A stretch of DNA of 64,000 bases from an uncultured Pirellulales bacterium (GTDB lineage Bacteria; Planctomycetota; Planctomycetia; Pirellulales; Thermoguttaceae). This document shows positions 26,581 through 34,953 of this stretch, piece after piece (positions within the stretch are counted from its first letter, which is position 1; each line of letters starts with the position of its first letter). The notes under the pieces are model-generated. The model was not told where the DNA came from and searched no databases. It saw only the letters and a program-made list of their open reading frames with translations. The stretch is from contig CALLPE010000001.1 in the NCBI GenBank assembly GCA_938015445.1, positions 58,288 through 122,287 of the forward strand. Direction: 5' to 3'. The translations under genes and the position numbers were made by a program.

Positions 26581-27582
26581 CTATTTCTTGGTCGGCGACG
26601 GCCGTTTCATCAGCTCGAGCATCGCCCGGCCCATCGCTTCGCCGATCAGGTAGTATGTCTCGGCGTTCGAGTTCCAGTGATACCCTTGCGCGCTGGGCGA
26701 CTGATCTGCCGGTCGCCAAAACTGCCTAGTGCTGACGAACGCCACGTTGCCCTTGAACTCCTCGCGCTGGGCTACAGCGGCTTGGGCCTTCATCAGTGCC
26801 AGTGCCCGAGGGTGTTTTTCCTCCGGGCCGCTCATGCCGGTTTCGGCGATCACAAACGGCAGCCCGGGCGCACCGAGGTCTTTGCGCATATCGCGGATGA
26901 AGTGCGCCATGTTGCTTTCGTACTCGGCGTTGAACTTGTCGTTGATGCGGTCGTTCCAGCCTTGGTGCCAGCCGAAGCCGGCCAACACATAGCGGCCATC
27001 GCTGCCGGGCACTAGTTGTTTGATGTTGGCCAGGGCCTGCTTGGTCAAGGCCAAAGTCTCGCGATAGTATTTACCAATGATCTCGGGATTCTGGGCGATG
27101 GCGGCATCGGCTTTTTCGCCAAGCGAGTATGGCGGCTTGCCAGCGCTGGGCGGACGGAAATCGACCGCCAGGCTCTTTCCGCCCCAGGCGCATTTGACAA
27201 GCAGCACTGGTTCATCCAGTGCGTCGCCGACCACCCAGCCGAAGCCCAGCTCCGGGCCGATCGTCGCCTGGCTGGCGCCGAAGCCGACCGTCAGCGGCCC
27301 TCTGCGGTCCAGGAAAACAACCCATACGTCGTCGCGGGTGCGCCACCGACCGCTGGCGTCCACCAGATGGGCGAAGCGTTTAGCGGTATCGGGGTTCTTC
27401 ACAAGATACTCTAGCGAGCCTTTTCCTTCGTTGCGATTAGGGTTGGCCTTGATCTGTCCGGCCCCCTCCATGTTCGACTGACCGGCCAAAATGAATACCT
27501 GCACCGGCCCGGCCGACGACTGCGCAGCAGCGCCGGCAGGCAACGCGATGCACAACAGGAAGGCAAGATACTTGCGTTTCAT
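26581..27582 (-). CDS. sialate O-acetylesterase-like (SASA, CE6-type) secreted esterase
   Basis: A 333-residue secreted protein with a signal peptide (residues 1-20). The SGNH-like SASA domain (DUF303) starts at about residue 27 with VQVFILAGQSNMEGAGQI, where the Ser of GQSNM is the expected nucleophile. FGWHQGWND near residue 203 carries the Asp/His region that reads WHQGE in carbohydrate esterase family 6, and a glycan deacetylase role is likely. An AGAGGTGA Shine-Dalgarno overlaps the stop codon of the preceding gene, with only 7 nt between the two, so the pair is one operon. Target polysaccharide is unknown. Confidence 0.88.
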   Translation of the reverse strand: MKRKYLAFLLCIALPAGAAAQSSAGPVQVFILAGQSNMEGAGQIKANPNRNEGKGSLEYLVKNPDTAKRFAHLVDASGRWRTRDDVWVVFLDRRGPLTVGFGASQATIGPELGFGWVVGDALDEPVLLVKCAWGGKSLAVDFRPPSAGKPPYSLGEKADAAIAQNPEIIGKYYRETLALTKQALANIKQLVPGSDGRYVLAGFGWHQGWNDRINDKFNAEYESNMAHFIRDMRKDLGAPGLPFVIAETGMSGPEEKHPRALALMKAQAAVAQREEFKGNVAFVSTRQFWRPADQSPSAQGYHWNSNAETYYLIGEAMGRAMLELMKRPSPTKK

Positions 27583-27589
27583 GGCTGGT

Positions 27590-29263
27590 TCACCTCTTGG
27601 CAGCTTGTCTGGTGACGATAGGTACGTAGCCGATTTCCAAGCCCCGCGGCGGCGTTACCAGTAGCGCCGGGTCAAGTTCCGCCAGCTTGCCGGTGGTGGG
27701 CGGCGGCAGATAGTCGCGGTCTTTTCTCCAGTGGCGGTGCAGCAGCTCGACGCGAGCTTGCAGCGACTGGCGCTCCTGGTCGGTCAGATCGGCGTTCAGC
27801 AGCGCCGGTTGGTCGGCAAAACGATACCAGTAGTAAGTTACCACGCTGCCATCGCCCAGTTCGGCTTGAAACGGACCTGCCACAGGGCCGGGTTTTTTCC
27901 AGCAACTGTTTGGCTGCTCGGGGGTGACGTACGGTTCGGTAGAGCGGCGGACATAGCGATCGAAACGTACTGCCGCCAGACCGGTTTCGGCTGGTACGTC
28001 CTCGGCGCGTACGGGAACCCACTCTGGCTGCTTCTTTCCTTTGGCAACCAAGCGGTAGTACTCCGGCAGCTTCACCAACGAGCAACCGTCGGTGCTGTCC
28101 TTTTTGGCCCACTCGAAGTTCCACCGGTAGCCGAACGTGTAATCATCAACGGCCGTAGGTGTGGCGAAGGAAGACCATGCCATAGCGGGCCGCTCTTCTT
28201 TGGCGGTGCGTTCGGGATAGATTCTCCAAGTCGCCCCGCCGCGACCAGGGAACTTGTGGAGCACCGCGCCTTGCTCGTCTATCCGACCGGTGGGTGCCGG
28301 GCCGCCGTCGAACCACGCCTTCACCGCCTCCCAAAGGGCCTTACGGCTATACGAGGTCACCCGATGGACCACGATCGACACGTCGTTGACGCTCGCCGGG
28401 AAGCAGGTTGGTGCGATGCGGGCGTAACTTTCGCCGTTGGCATCCACGCCCACGACTGCCGGAATGTACTGCGTTTCCATCTGCAAGGCCCGGTTGGGGT
28501 TTGAACCCCGCGAGTCCAGCAGCAGCCCTTCCAGTCGTGGGTCTTCGGATGCCGACTCCGACCAGAAAAACGGCAGGAAGAAAGCCACCGGCCCTTTGAA
28601 GTTCGCCGTGTTGAGAAACAACGTCCAACACTGGTCGCCGGTGGCAATTTTCTTTCCGGCTGTGATCGATTTCTTCTGGGTCAGCGGGAGCGGCAGGTAT
28701 CCGTAGCCAAACAGCTCTCCGCAGGTGCCCTGCTTGAGGTTCAAGCCGTCGGGCGGCCACAACACCCAAGGCGAAAGTTGGGCCACACCGTATTTGCCCA
28801 GCGGACGGTCCCAATCCCTGCCTTTGCCCGCCCCCGGACCGTTAGCCCATTGGCTGAAGTTCGGGGCCACGCCGCCCATGATGAACTTCGGCGTTTCGGT
28901 GGCGAAGCGCGTGTCGCGCCACCAACCCAGACCGCCTTCGATGTCGGAATACAGCTTGAACGGCGGCGGCTCGTCCAGCTTGGCGAACATCCAGGTGCCG
29001 GGCAAGCCCGATTGAAAGCGCGGCCCGGGATATGCCTTCAGCAGCGGCCAGGCGGCAACGTACATCGAGAAACCGGCGTCGAACGTGTCGGGAACTCTCT
29101 CATTGGGTATCAGCAGATAGCCTGCCATTTCCGCCTGACGGACTTGGCTGGTCTTCTGCTGCTGGCGAATTTCGTTGGCTGCATCCAGTGCGATAGTCTC
29201 TACCACTGCGCAACCGAAAAAAACACTGACGCCCAAAAGTCGGAAAAACGTTTTTTCTAGCAT
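27590..29263 (-). CDS. large secreted protein of unknown function, operon with the esterase
   Basis: A 557-residue protein with an N-terminal signal sequence (about residues 7-25, LLGVSVFFGCAVVETIALDA). No domain is recognised with confidence. It is rich in Trp, Tyr, Pro and Gly, with many aromatic clusters (GLGWWRDTRF, WANGPGAGKGRDWDRPLGKYG, TYYWYRFADQPALL) that suggest a beta-rich carbohydrate-binding or planctomycete-specific fold. It precedes the acetylesterase gene by 7 nt and the beta-helix gene further on, so it is probably part of the same extracellular polysaccharide system. The upstream region carries an 18-bp repeat array. Confidence 0.7.
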   Translation of the reverse strand: MLEKTFFRLLGVSVFFGCAVVETIALDAANEIRQQQKTSQVRQAEMAGYLLIPNERVPDTFDAGFSMYVAAWPLLKAYPGPRFQSGLPGTWMFAKLDEPPPFKLYSDIEGGLGWWRDTRFATETPKFIMGGVAPNFSQWANGPGAGKGRDWDRPLGKYGVAQLSPWVLWPPDGLNLKQGTCGELFGYGYLPLPLTQKKSITAGKKIATGDQCWTLFLNTANFKGPVAFFLPFFWSESASEDPRLEGLLLDSRGSNPNRALQMETQYIPAVVGVDANGESYARIAPTCFPASVNDVSIVVHRVTSYSRKALWEAVKAWFDGGPAPTGRIDEQGAVLHKFPGRGGATWRIYPERTAKEERPAMAWSSFATPTAVDDYTFGYRWNFEWAKKDSTDGCSLVKLPEYYRLVAKGKKQPEWVPVRAEDVPAETGLAAVRFDRYVRRSTEPYVTPEQPNSCWKKPGPVAGPFQAELGDGSVVTYYWYRFADQPALLNADLTDQERQSLQARVELLHRHWRKDRDYLPPPTTGKLAELDPALLVTPPRGLEIGYVPIVTRQAAKR

Positions 29264-29811
29264 TGTGGCACCTTGGTAGGACTTTGTATTGCTTCTGGTA
29301 GGATTGCCGTTTCTGGCAGTATTGCTTGTTAGCAGGGTATTGATTGTCTGTTGGCGGGTTGCTGTCCGTTGGCAGGTTGCTGTCTGTTGGCGGGTTGTTG
29401 CCTGTTGGCGGGGTGTTTTCCCCTGCTAACAGGCGTTGAGCGTGCCGCGGATGCCGTGTGCAAACCAAGCTCCGGCGACTCGATCACGGTAAACGTCCGA
29501 TTGCAGACTGTCAACCATTCGCACAACGATTCGCACGGCACGATGGTCCGACGGTTACTGCGCGCCGTACACTGGTCGAACAGCTCAGAACGGCGGCAGC
29601 ACTGGAAGTCTGCCAGGCGGTGCGGCAATAGCCTTGGATGTCTGCCAGGGGGTGTAGTATACTGTAGTCTGCCGTGAAATGTATTGCAGCATGGTGCGAA
29701 GTGTGTTGGAGCCTGTTGGGGGCCTGATAGGCCAGCAGTCCGAAGCAGCGGCGGGTGCGCCGGTCGGTTGCGGAAAAAAAACAGCTACTCATTCGAGTAC
29801 ATGTATTGCTT
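29264..29811. other. divergent intergenic region with an 18-bp repeat array
   Basis: About 550 bases between divergently transcribed genes. It contains the array described at 29346 and no supported gene. Promoters for both directions should lie here but none is clear. Confidence 0.45.
29346..29417. repeat. four tandem 18-bp units
   Basis: Units begin at 29346, 29364, 29382 and 29400. The type unit is GTCTGTTGGCGGGTTGCT and others differ at one to three positions. The array is exactly 72 bp, in the upstream region of the 557-residue gene. Confidence 0.88.
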
Positions 29812-30516
29812 ATGGCCATTGAATTCTCTTGTATTCACTGCGGCCGAAGGCTCAAAGTGCCCGACGAGGCGGCCGGAAAACAAGCCCAGTGCCCTATGTG
29901 CAATGGGCTGTCGCCAGTGCCAGTAGCCGGCTGGGAACGGCCGGCCGATTGGGAACAGCCTGGCCGGCCGGGCAGCCAATACGACGGCAGCGTCGCTGGC
30001 GATACCGGCGGCGCCGGCGGGGCGTTCAACCCTTACGCGGCTGCGGCCGCCGGAGATACTGCCTGGAGTTCTGAGCTTAATCGATCCCGCCGGCAGGTGG
30101 CCGCTGCCAAGGTTTCCGGGCCGGCCACTGCCCTGGTCGTGCTGGGGATAATGGGGATTATTTTTTGCATTATTGGGGTGGCGACTTTTGTGCTTGGGGT
30201 TGGTTTGCTAGCTTTAGAGCCACAGGGCCCTGGTCGGGACGTCGCAGAGGAATTGGCAGTGAATGTGGTGCTCGGGAGCGTGCAAAGCGTAATCGGCTTT
30301 GTCGTCAGCGTGTTGATCCTTATCGGCGCGATCAAAATGTACCGTTTGAAAAGCCATGGGTGGGCCACGGCTGCGGCGATATTGGCGATCATCCCCTGTG
30401 TCAGCCCGTGTTGCATCCTGGGTCTGCCATTTGGGATTTGGGCCTTGGTGGCGCTGGGCGATCCTGTGGTAAAGGCGGCCTTTGGGCAGATCCCCCCAAG
30501 CCAGGCGAGCTTTTGA
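29812..30516 (+). CDS. zinc-ribbon membrane protein
   Basis: A 234-residue protein. The ATG at 29812 places a zinc ribbon at the very N-terminus (Cys7, Cys10, Cys27 and Cys30 within FSCIHCGRRLKVPDEAAGK and QCPMC), as in many planctomycete proteins of this type. A low-complexity Gly/Pro/Ala linker follows (about residues 35-90), then three hydrophobic segments (about 105-135, 155-178 and 185-212) like those of DUF4190 membrane proteins. The role is unknown. The DUF2752 gene starts 12 bp downstream, so the two are co-transcribed. Confidence 0.82.
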   Translation: MAIEFSCIHCGRRLKVPDEAAGKQAQCPMCNGLSPVPVAGWERPADWEQPGRPGSQYDGSVAGDTGGAGGAFNPYAAAAAGDTAWSSELNRSRRQVAAAKVSGPATALVVLGIMGIIFCIIGVATFVLGVGLLALEPQGPGRDVAEELAVNVVLGSVQSVIGFVVSVLILIGAIKMYRLKSHGWATAAAILAIIPCVSPCCILGLPFGIWALVALGDPVVKAAFGQIPPSQASF

Positions 30517-30528
30517 TGGAACTGCGAT

Positions 30529-31050
30529 ATGCCCGACGCCATGCGTGCAACACAATTTGGCGCGACGCCTGGCGGGCCGGAATCGGCCAGTGCAGCAGCC
30601 CGGCAAAGCAACGTGCCGGTTCCTGCCCAATTGGCCGAACCAAGCGGCGTTGCCACGTGGCCTATTTACGCGATCTTGGCACTGCTGCTTCTTGCTGTGG
30701 CAGTGATTTGGCTAGTCGATCCTCGCCAATTGCCGCTGCCGGCTTGCTGGTTCCACAAGATGACCGGTTTGTATTGTCCGGGCTGCGGCGCCACCAGGGC
30801 TACGCACGACTTGCTGCACGGCAACTTGGTTTCGGCACTGCGACACAACGCGCTGTGGACCTTGGGATTGCCGCTGGCGCTGTACGCGGCGGCCTCGGAA
30901 ATGCTATTGCTGTTGGGCAGACGGCCCCTGTGGGGCAATCCGAGCCGCAGAACCTGGCTTATTTGCACCGTGGCATGTGTCGCCATGGCATTCTTCTTGC
31001 TGCGAAATGTCCCGCTGTGGCCGTTCTCGGTTTTGGTTCCAGCCCAATAA
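30529..31050 (+). CDS. DUF2752 membrane protein
   Basis: A 173-residue membrane protein of the DUF2752 family. The family motif CWFHKMTGLYCPGCGATRA (about residues 73-91) is followed by HDLLHGNLVSALRHNALWTL. Hydrophobic helices flank it at about residues 46-64, 107-126 and 140-158. The cysteines CPGC may bind a metal. Function is not known. The short distance to the zinc-ribbon membrane gene suggests a functional pair. Confidence 0.88.
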   Translation: MPDAMRATQFGATPGGPESASAAARQSNVPVPAQLAEPSGVATWPIYAILALLLLAVAVIWLVDPRQLPLPACWFHKMTGLYCPGCGATRATHDLLHGNLVSALRHNALWTLGLPLALYAAASEMLLLLGRRPLWGNPSRRTWLICTVACVAMAFFLLRNVPLWPFSVLVPAQ

Positions 31051-31161
31051 GCCCAATACAGTAAGCCCAATACAGTGACGTGAAGTTTCGGACTGCGCAT
31101 GGGGTTGCGACGCTTCTCTGCACGGCCGGGCTGGGGTATCGAGACATGCTGAACCACTGGT

Positions 31162-33687
31162 CTACTGCGGCTGGAGGTCGATGAGGGCTACGTCTTCGCC
31201 GTCTAGTGTTAGCTGTGCTTTTCCATCTTTCCAGACGACCCGACCGCCGCGGACCAACTCCGGGCTGTCTGCGCCGGCCGGCGAAAGCCCTTCCAGCGTG
31301 ATGATCACTGTGCGCGGCTGGGGGCTGTCGTTGAAGACCGTCAGGTAACGCTGGCCAAAACGTTCCAGGTACACCTTTTCGTCGCTGGAGCGGGCCAACG
31401 TGATTGGCTCCCAGCCCGCCTCGGCCACCCTTTTGCACAGCGGCACGTATTTTTTGAACAGCGGGCGGTCGCGCTCGTACAGTTCCGGACGCCGGAAATA
31501 GTGTCCCTCAGACGCATTGTGGCTGAAAAACCCCGGAAACATCCCATAGGCCAGGCAGCGCTTCATGTACTTTTCCACCAGTTCCGGGCCGAAGCGCTCG
31601 AACTCGGTATTCATCAGGAAACAATACGGTTTGCCCTTGCTCATCGCGCGGCGATACAGCAAGTCGGCGTCCGACATCGGCCGCCAGCGCCCGCCGGGAT
31701 TCCAGTCGGTCTCAGTGCCGAGCACCTGGAGCATGGGGCACAACCAGCACAGCCGCGTGGGTGCCCCATTGGCCATCATCAGCTTTCCCATGCCGTGTAC
31801 GTCTTTGGCGATCGCCCGGACGTATTCGAAGGCCACCAGTCCGCGAAAAATCGCCGGCCGATGCGTATGGATGCAGAAGACCAGCGGGGTGTCGGCGGCG
31901 GCAAAGTGTTCGCGGCGGAAGTTCAACTCGTCGGTCACGTAGCCTTCGCTGGAGTCGATGTATTCGCCGTCCAGGTCGCCTTTGCGGCCCGGGCCGTATA
32001 GCTGCCCGATCAGCTTTTGGTTCCATTTGTTCTTAAAGTCGGTCACTTCGCCGGGCACGCCGGGCATGGAATTCATGCTCCAGACGGCGCCATTGCACCA
32101 CGGAGTGTCGAGCAATCGGGCAGGAAATCGGCCCATGCGATCGTGAAATCCGCTGGTCAGTAACGCCTGCGCTTGCCGATTGCCCTGCTCGGCCAAGCGG
32201 TTGGCTTCTGCCAGCGCGGCTTCCATCGTGCGCGGCATGTCCTTGGGCATGGGCATCCACCAAGTCATCGGCTCGGTATAGCGGAAGGTGAGTATGCCGT
32301 GGGCGTCGTCCCAAGCCGTTTCGTCGTTGCCCTCTTTGAACTTGAAGCCGAAATCCTGCCAATCTTTCACTTGGCTGATCTTGGCAAAAGGCATCCACAG
32401 ACCTTGTTCGGGCGTGCCAGAGCGGAAGGCTTCCGGGAACAGTTCGTAATACCGCGCAAGCGCACCCCGAAAGCCCCAGCGCGCCTCGAAGCGGAACAGG
32501 CAAAACCGCACTGTAGCGCTGGGCTTTTCCGGCGCCAGACCGATGTCGTATGCCAGGAAAAGCTCCTCGGTGGCCGCGTTGTAGCCGATGCGGTAGAAGG
32601 CCGGCCGTGCCATATCGATGCCCAAGGCGACGCCGCTGCGTCTGTCGGGCCATGGTTCCTGTGCCGCACCCAGCGGATACAGCGACAATTGCCCGGTCGA
32701 ACCGCAGCCGAACCGCGTGGCGTGGACGTACTCGCGCGGGGGTGACACTTCGGTTTGGCTGCGCGGATCTTGCAGCCAAACGGCCGGGCGACGCACCGTT
32801 TCCGACCGCCCGCCTGGCGACGGCAGCGGGCGCTCAGCCTCTCTAGGAACATAGACCGAGTACAGCAGGGTCACTGCCCGGTCTGTGCCGGTCGTGTCGG
32901 TCAGCGTGGCCTCGAAAAAAGTAGCATGCGTCGATTCGGTTCTCTTGTATTGCAACTTCAGTCCCAACGCCTGCCGCTGGATGCGTACGAAGTGGCTATT
33001 GGCGGCCACATCGCGGACTTGGAAGCCTGCTCCACCAGCGGCGGCGCTTGCCACGATTCGCACCGGCACGCCCGCAAACAAGCAGGCGCCCTCGGGCGCT
33101 GCAATCACATGAAGCTGCGGTTGGCGGAAGTACGCCTTTCCGCCGTGACGCCGAAACAGCATGTAGAAAGTAAGCGACTTGACGGGTTTTTCTGGCACGA
33201 CGATCACCCGCCGCTGTTGCCAGTCGTGCGTGCCAGTGTCGAAAACGGCAGCCTGTCCCCACAGCGGCGTGCCATCCTGATACATAAGGTCTAAGTACAG
33301 CGAATAATCGTTGTCGGCCGAGCCGGTTACACCTTCGGCTTTGCTGGAGGCGATGGCCACGATCGGCTGAGGCGTCTTTTGATCGAGAACCACGTGTTGC
33401 ATCACTCCGCGTCGTGCCCCAGGCTGGTTGCCGTTGTCGCACACAAAAACGTCGCCTGCCGGCTGGAAGCCCTGCTCGTAGCCGCGCCATCGGTCGGGCC
33501 GCAGCAAATTAGGCCCCAGATTCTCCGTGCCCAGCACGGCCTTGACCGGTTGCCCGTCGCGCAGCGTGGTAGGGTCGGCGTCGTGGGCACCGAAACCGGC
33601 GACAACTCCCGCCTGGCACAGTAGTGCCATCAATGCTCCCAGCAACCGAACAAGTTTAGGACCGTGATCGAAGCGACGGTGGTTCAT
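31162..33687 (-). CDS. large secreted glycoside-hydrolase-like protein of unknown family
   Basis: An 841-residue secreted protein with a signal peptide (about residues 13-33). The N-terminal half is beta-rich and contains a jelly-roll-like module (about residues 60-190, VMQHVVLDQKTPQPIVAIA to KSLTFYMLFRR). The second half looks like a TIM-barrel with acidic segments such as DLDGEYIDSSEGYVTDELNF, then a small C-terminal beta domain (PRTVIITLEGLSPAG to DVALIDLQPQ). This order resembles glycoside hydrolases, but I cannot name a family and the catalytic residues are guesses. It stands alone between opposite-strand and same-strand neighbours about 140 bp away. Confidence 0.72.
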   Translation of the reverse strand: MNHRRFDHGPKLVRLLGALMALLCQAGVVAGFGAHDADPTTLRDGQPVKAVLGTENLGPNLLRPDRWRGYEQGFQPAGDVFVCDNGNQPGARRGVMQHVVLDQKTPQPIVAIASSKAEGVTGSADNDYSLYLDLMYQDGTPLWGQAAVFDTGTHDWQQRRVIVVPEKPVKSLTFYMLFRRHGGKAYFRQPQLHVIAAPEGACLFAGVPVRIVASAAAGGAGFQVRDVAANSHFVRIQRQALGLKLQYKRTESTHATFFEATLTDTTGTDRAVTLLYSVYVPREAERPLPSPGGRSETVRRPAVWLQDPRSQTEVSPPREYVHATRFGCGSTGQLSLYPLGAAQEPWPDRRSGVALGIDMARPAFYRIGYNAATEELFLAYDIGLAPEKPSATVRFCLFRFEARWGFRGALARYYELFPEAFRSGTPEQGLWMPFAKISQVKDWQDFGFKFKEGNDETAWDDAHGILTFRYTEPMTWWMPMPKDMPRTMEAALAEANRLAEQGNRQAQALLTSGFHDRMGRFPARLLDTPWCNGAVWSMNSMPGVPGEVTDFKNKWNQKLIGQLYGPGRKGDLDGEYIDSSEGYVTDELNFRREHFAAADTPLVFCIHTHRPAIFRGLVAFEYVRAIAKDVHGMGKLMMANGAPTRLCWLCPMLQVLGTETDWNPGGRWRPMSDADLLYRRAMSKGKPYCFLMNTEFERFGPELVEKYMKRCLAYGMFPGFFSHNASEGHYFRRPELYERDRPLFKKYVPLCKRVAEAGWEPITLARSSDEKVYLERFGQRYLTVFNDSPQPRTVIITLEGLSPAGADSPELVRGGRVVWKDGKAQLTLDGEDVALIDLQPQ

Positions 33688-33830
33688 TGGTACTCCTCCG
33701 GAACGGCCAAAATGTCTTTGCAGCCGATGTGCCCAGTTACACTTTGAAGCCGGCGATTGTCACTGCCCGGCGGACCGCTATGCCTGCGCGACCGAAAGTT
33801 GGCGGCTGTTTTCCTAATTTTTTCCCGTGG

Positions 33831-34799
33831 CTAATGCTTCTGCATCGAAGACTGCTCTGACGCTGCGGCGGCGTTCTGTACCAGCACGCGCAGTGCGGCG
33901 GTCAACTGTTGGGCTTGCTGGGTCGTCAGTTGGGGTTGGCACGCTACAGCTCGCAGCTCCTTGGGAAATGTAATGGGTTTGCCTTGGGGTATTTGCACCA
34001 TGGCGAAGGCCGTGCTGGTGGGGATGCCTAACAAGAAGGCGTCTTTGTCGATGCTCAGCAGGCAGTCGTCCAGTTTGTTGGGCGGCAGAAGCTGGATGTC
34101 GCCTATCGGCTGTGCCGGGCCGTCTGCCTGACGGGGAAAGGCCCACGCCAGCACGTCCAGCCGTCCGCTGTTGGGGTCCACAAGCAAAACGTATCTGAGC
34201 ACCACTGCCTGATGTCGTTTATCGTGCAGCAGCACTCCGGCGGCATCCACTACGGCGGCAGTGCGCGAACGTGCCGCGGTGCGCATCAGCCCGAGCTGCT
34301 TCTCGGCGCCGGCCAGCACTTGCGATTCCAGCACTCCCAGGTTCAGGCCCAGTTTACTTGCCGACTCGGTGGAGACGATCGTATCGCGCCCGTTGATTTC
34401 GGCACCCAAGCCCACGGCCAGGTGGGAAAGCACGAATTGTCCTGGGCGTCCTTGTACGTCGGCCAAGATGACCGTACACAGCAGCGTAGCCAGCCGGGCG
34501 GTGACAGCAGGAAGTTCCTTGGCCGATTGTTCGCTCAGCCTGGGCCGACTCTTGATCACCAAGTGCGACCATCCTTCCGGCGCCCGCTCGCCCACCACCG
34601 TGCCCGGTGGTATGCTGGCCACACGCCGCAGCGTCACGTCGAACTGCTCGGAGCCGCCTGCCGCGGCCGATTCGGCTGCGCGCGGCCCGGGCGTGAACGA
34701 CGCCCAAAGAGACGCCCAAAGAAACGTGGCCAAACAGACCGCACAGAAAAAAACGCCGCGGGGGAAAACGATGACCGGGTTGCTAAGGGCGGTTGGCAT
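33831..34799 (-). CDS. secreted planctomycete protein of unknown function
   Basis: A 322-residue protein starting at the ATG complementary to 34797-34799. A longer frame begins at 35138 but would overlap the divergent lipoprotein gene, so it was rejected. The N-terminus is a signal sequence (about residues 13-40, GVFFCAVCLATFLWASLWA). The mature part has an alternating beta/alpha look (WSHLVIKSRPRLSEQSAKEL, GLMRTAARSRTAAVVDAAGVLL, VVLRYVLLVDPNSGRLDVLA). No family is recognised. It is divergent from the Memo/AMMECR1 fusion with about 150 bp between starts. Confidence 0.7.
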   Translation of the reverse strand: MPTALSNPVIVFPRGVFFCAVCLATFLWASLWASFTPGPRAAESAAAGGSEQFDVTLRRVASIPPGTVVGERAPEGWSHLVIKSRPRLSEQSAKELPAVTARLATLLCTVILADVQGRPGQFVLSHLAVGLGAEINGRDTIVSTESASKLGLNLGVLESQVLAGAEKQLGLMRTAARSRTAAVVDAAGVLLHDKRHQAVVLRYVLLVDPNSGRLDVLAWAFPRQADGPAQPIGDIQLLPPNKLDDCLLSIDKDAFLLGIPTSTAFAMVQIPQGKPITFPKELRAVACQPQLTTQQAQQLTAALRVLVQNAAAASEQSSMQKH

Positions 34800-34953
34800 C
34801 GCTGGTTCCTGTCGGTCGGTGGGTGAGTCGGGAAAAACAGCGCTTGGCCCGGCTGGCTCGGCCCAGGTGTAGGACCAGCACCACAGGGCGATGTAAAATG
34901 CTAGTATAGCAGTGCTAGGGGGAAACAGCATCGCTGGCATCAGGAGCGGCCTG

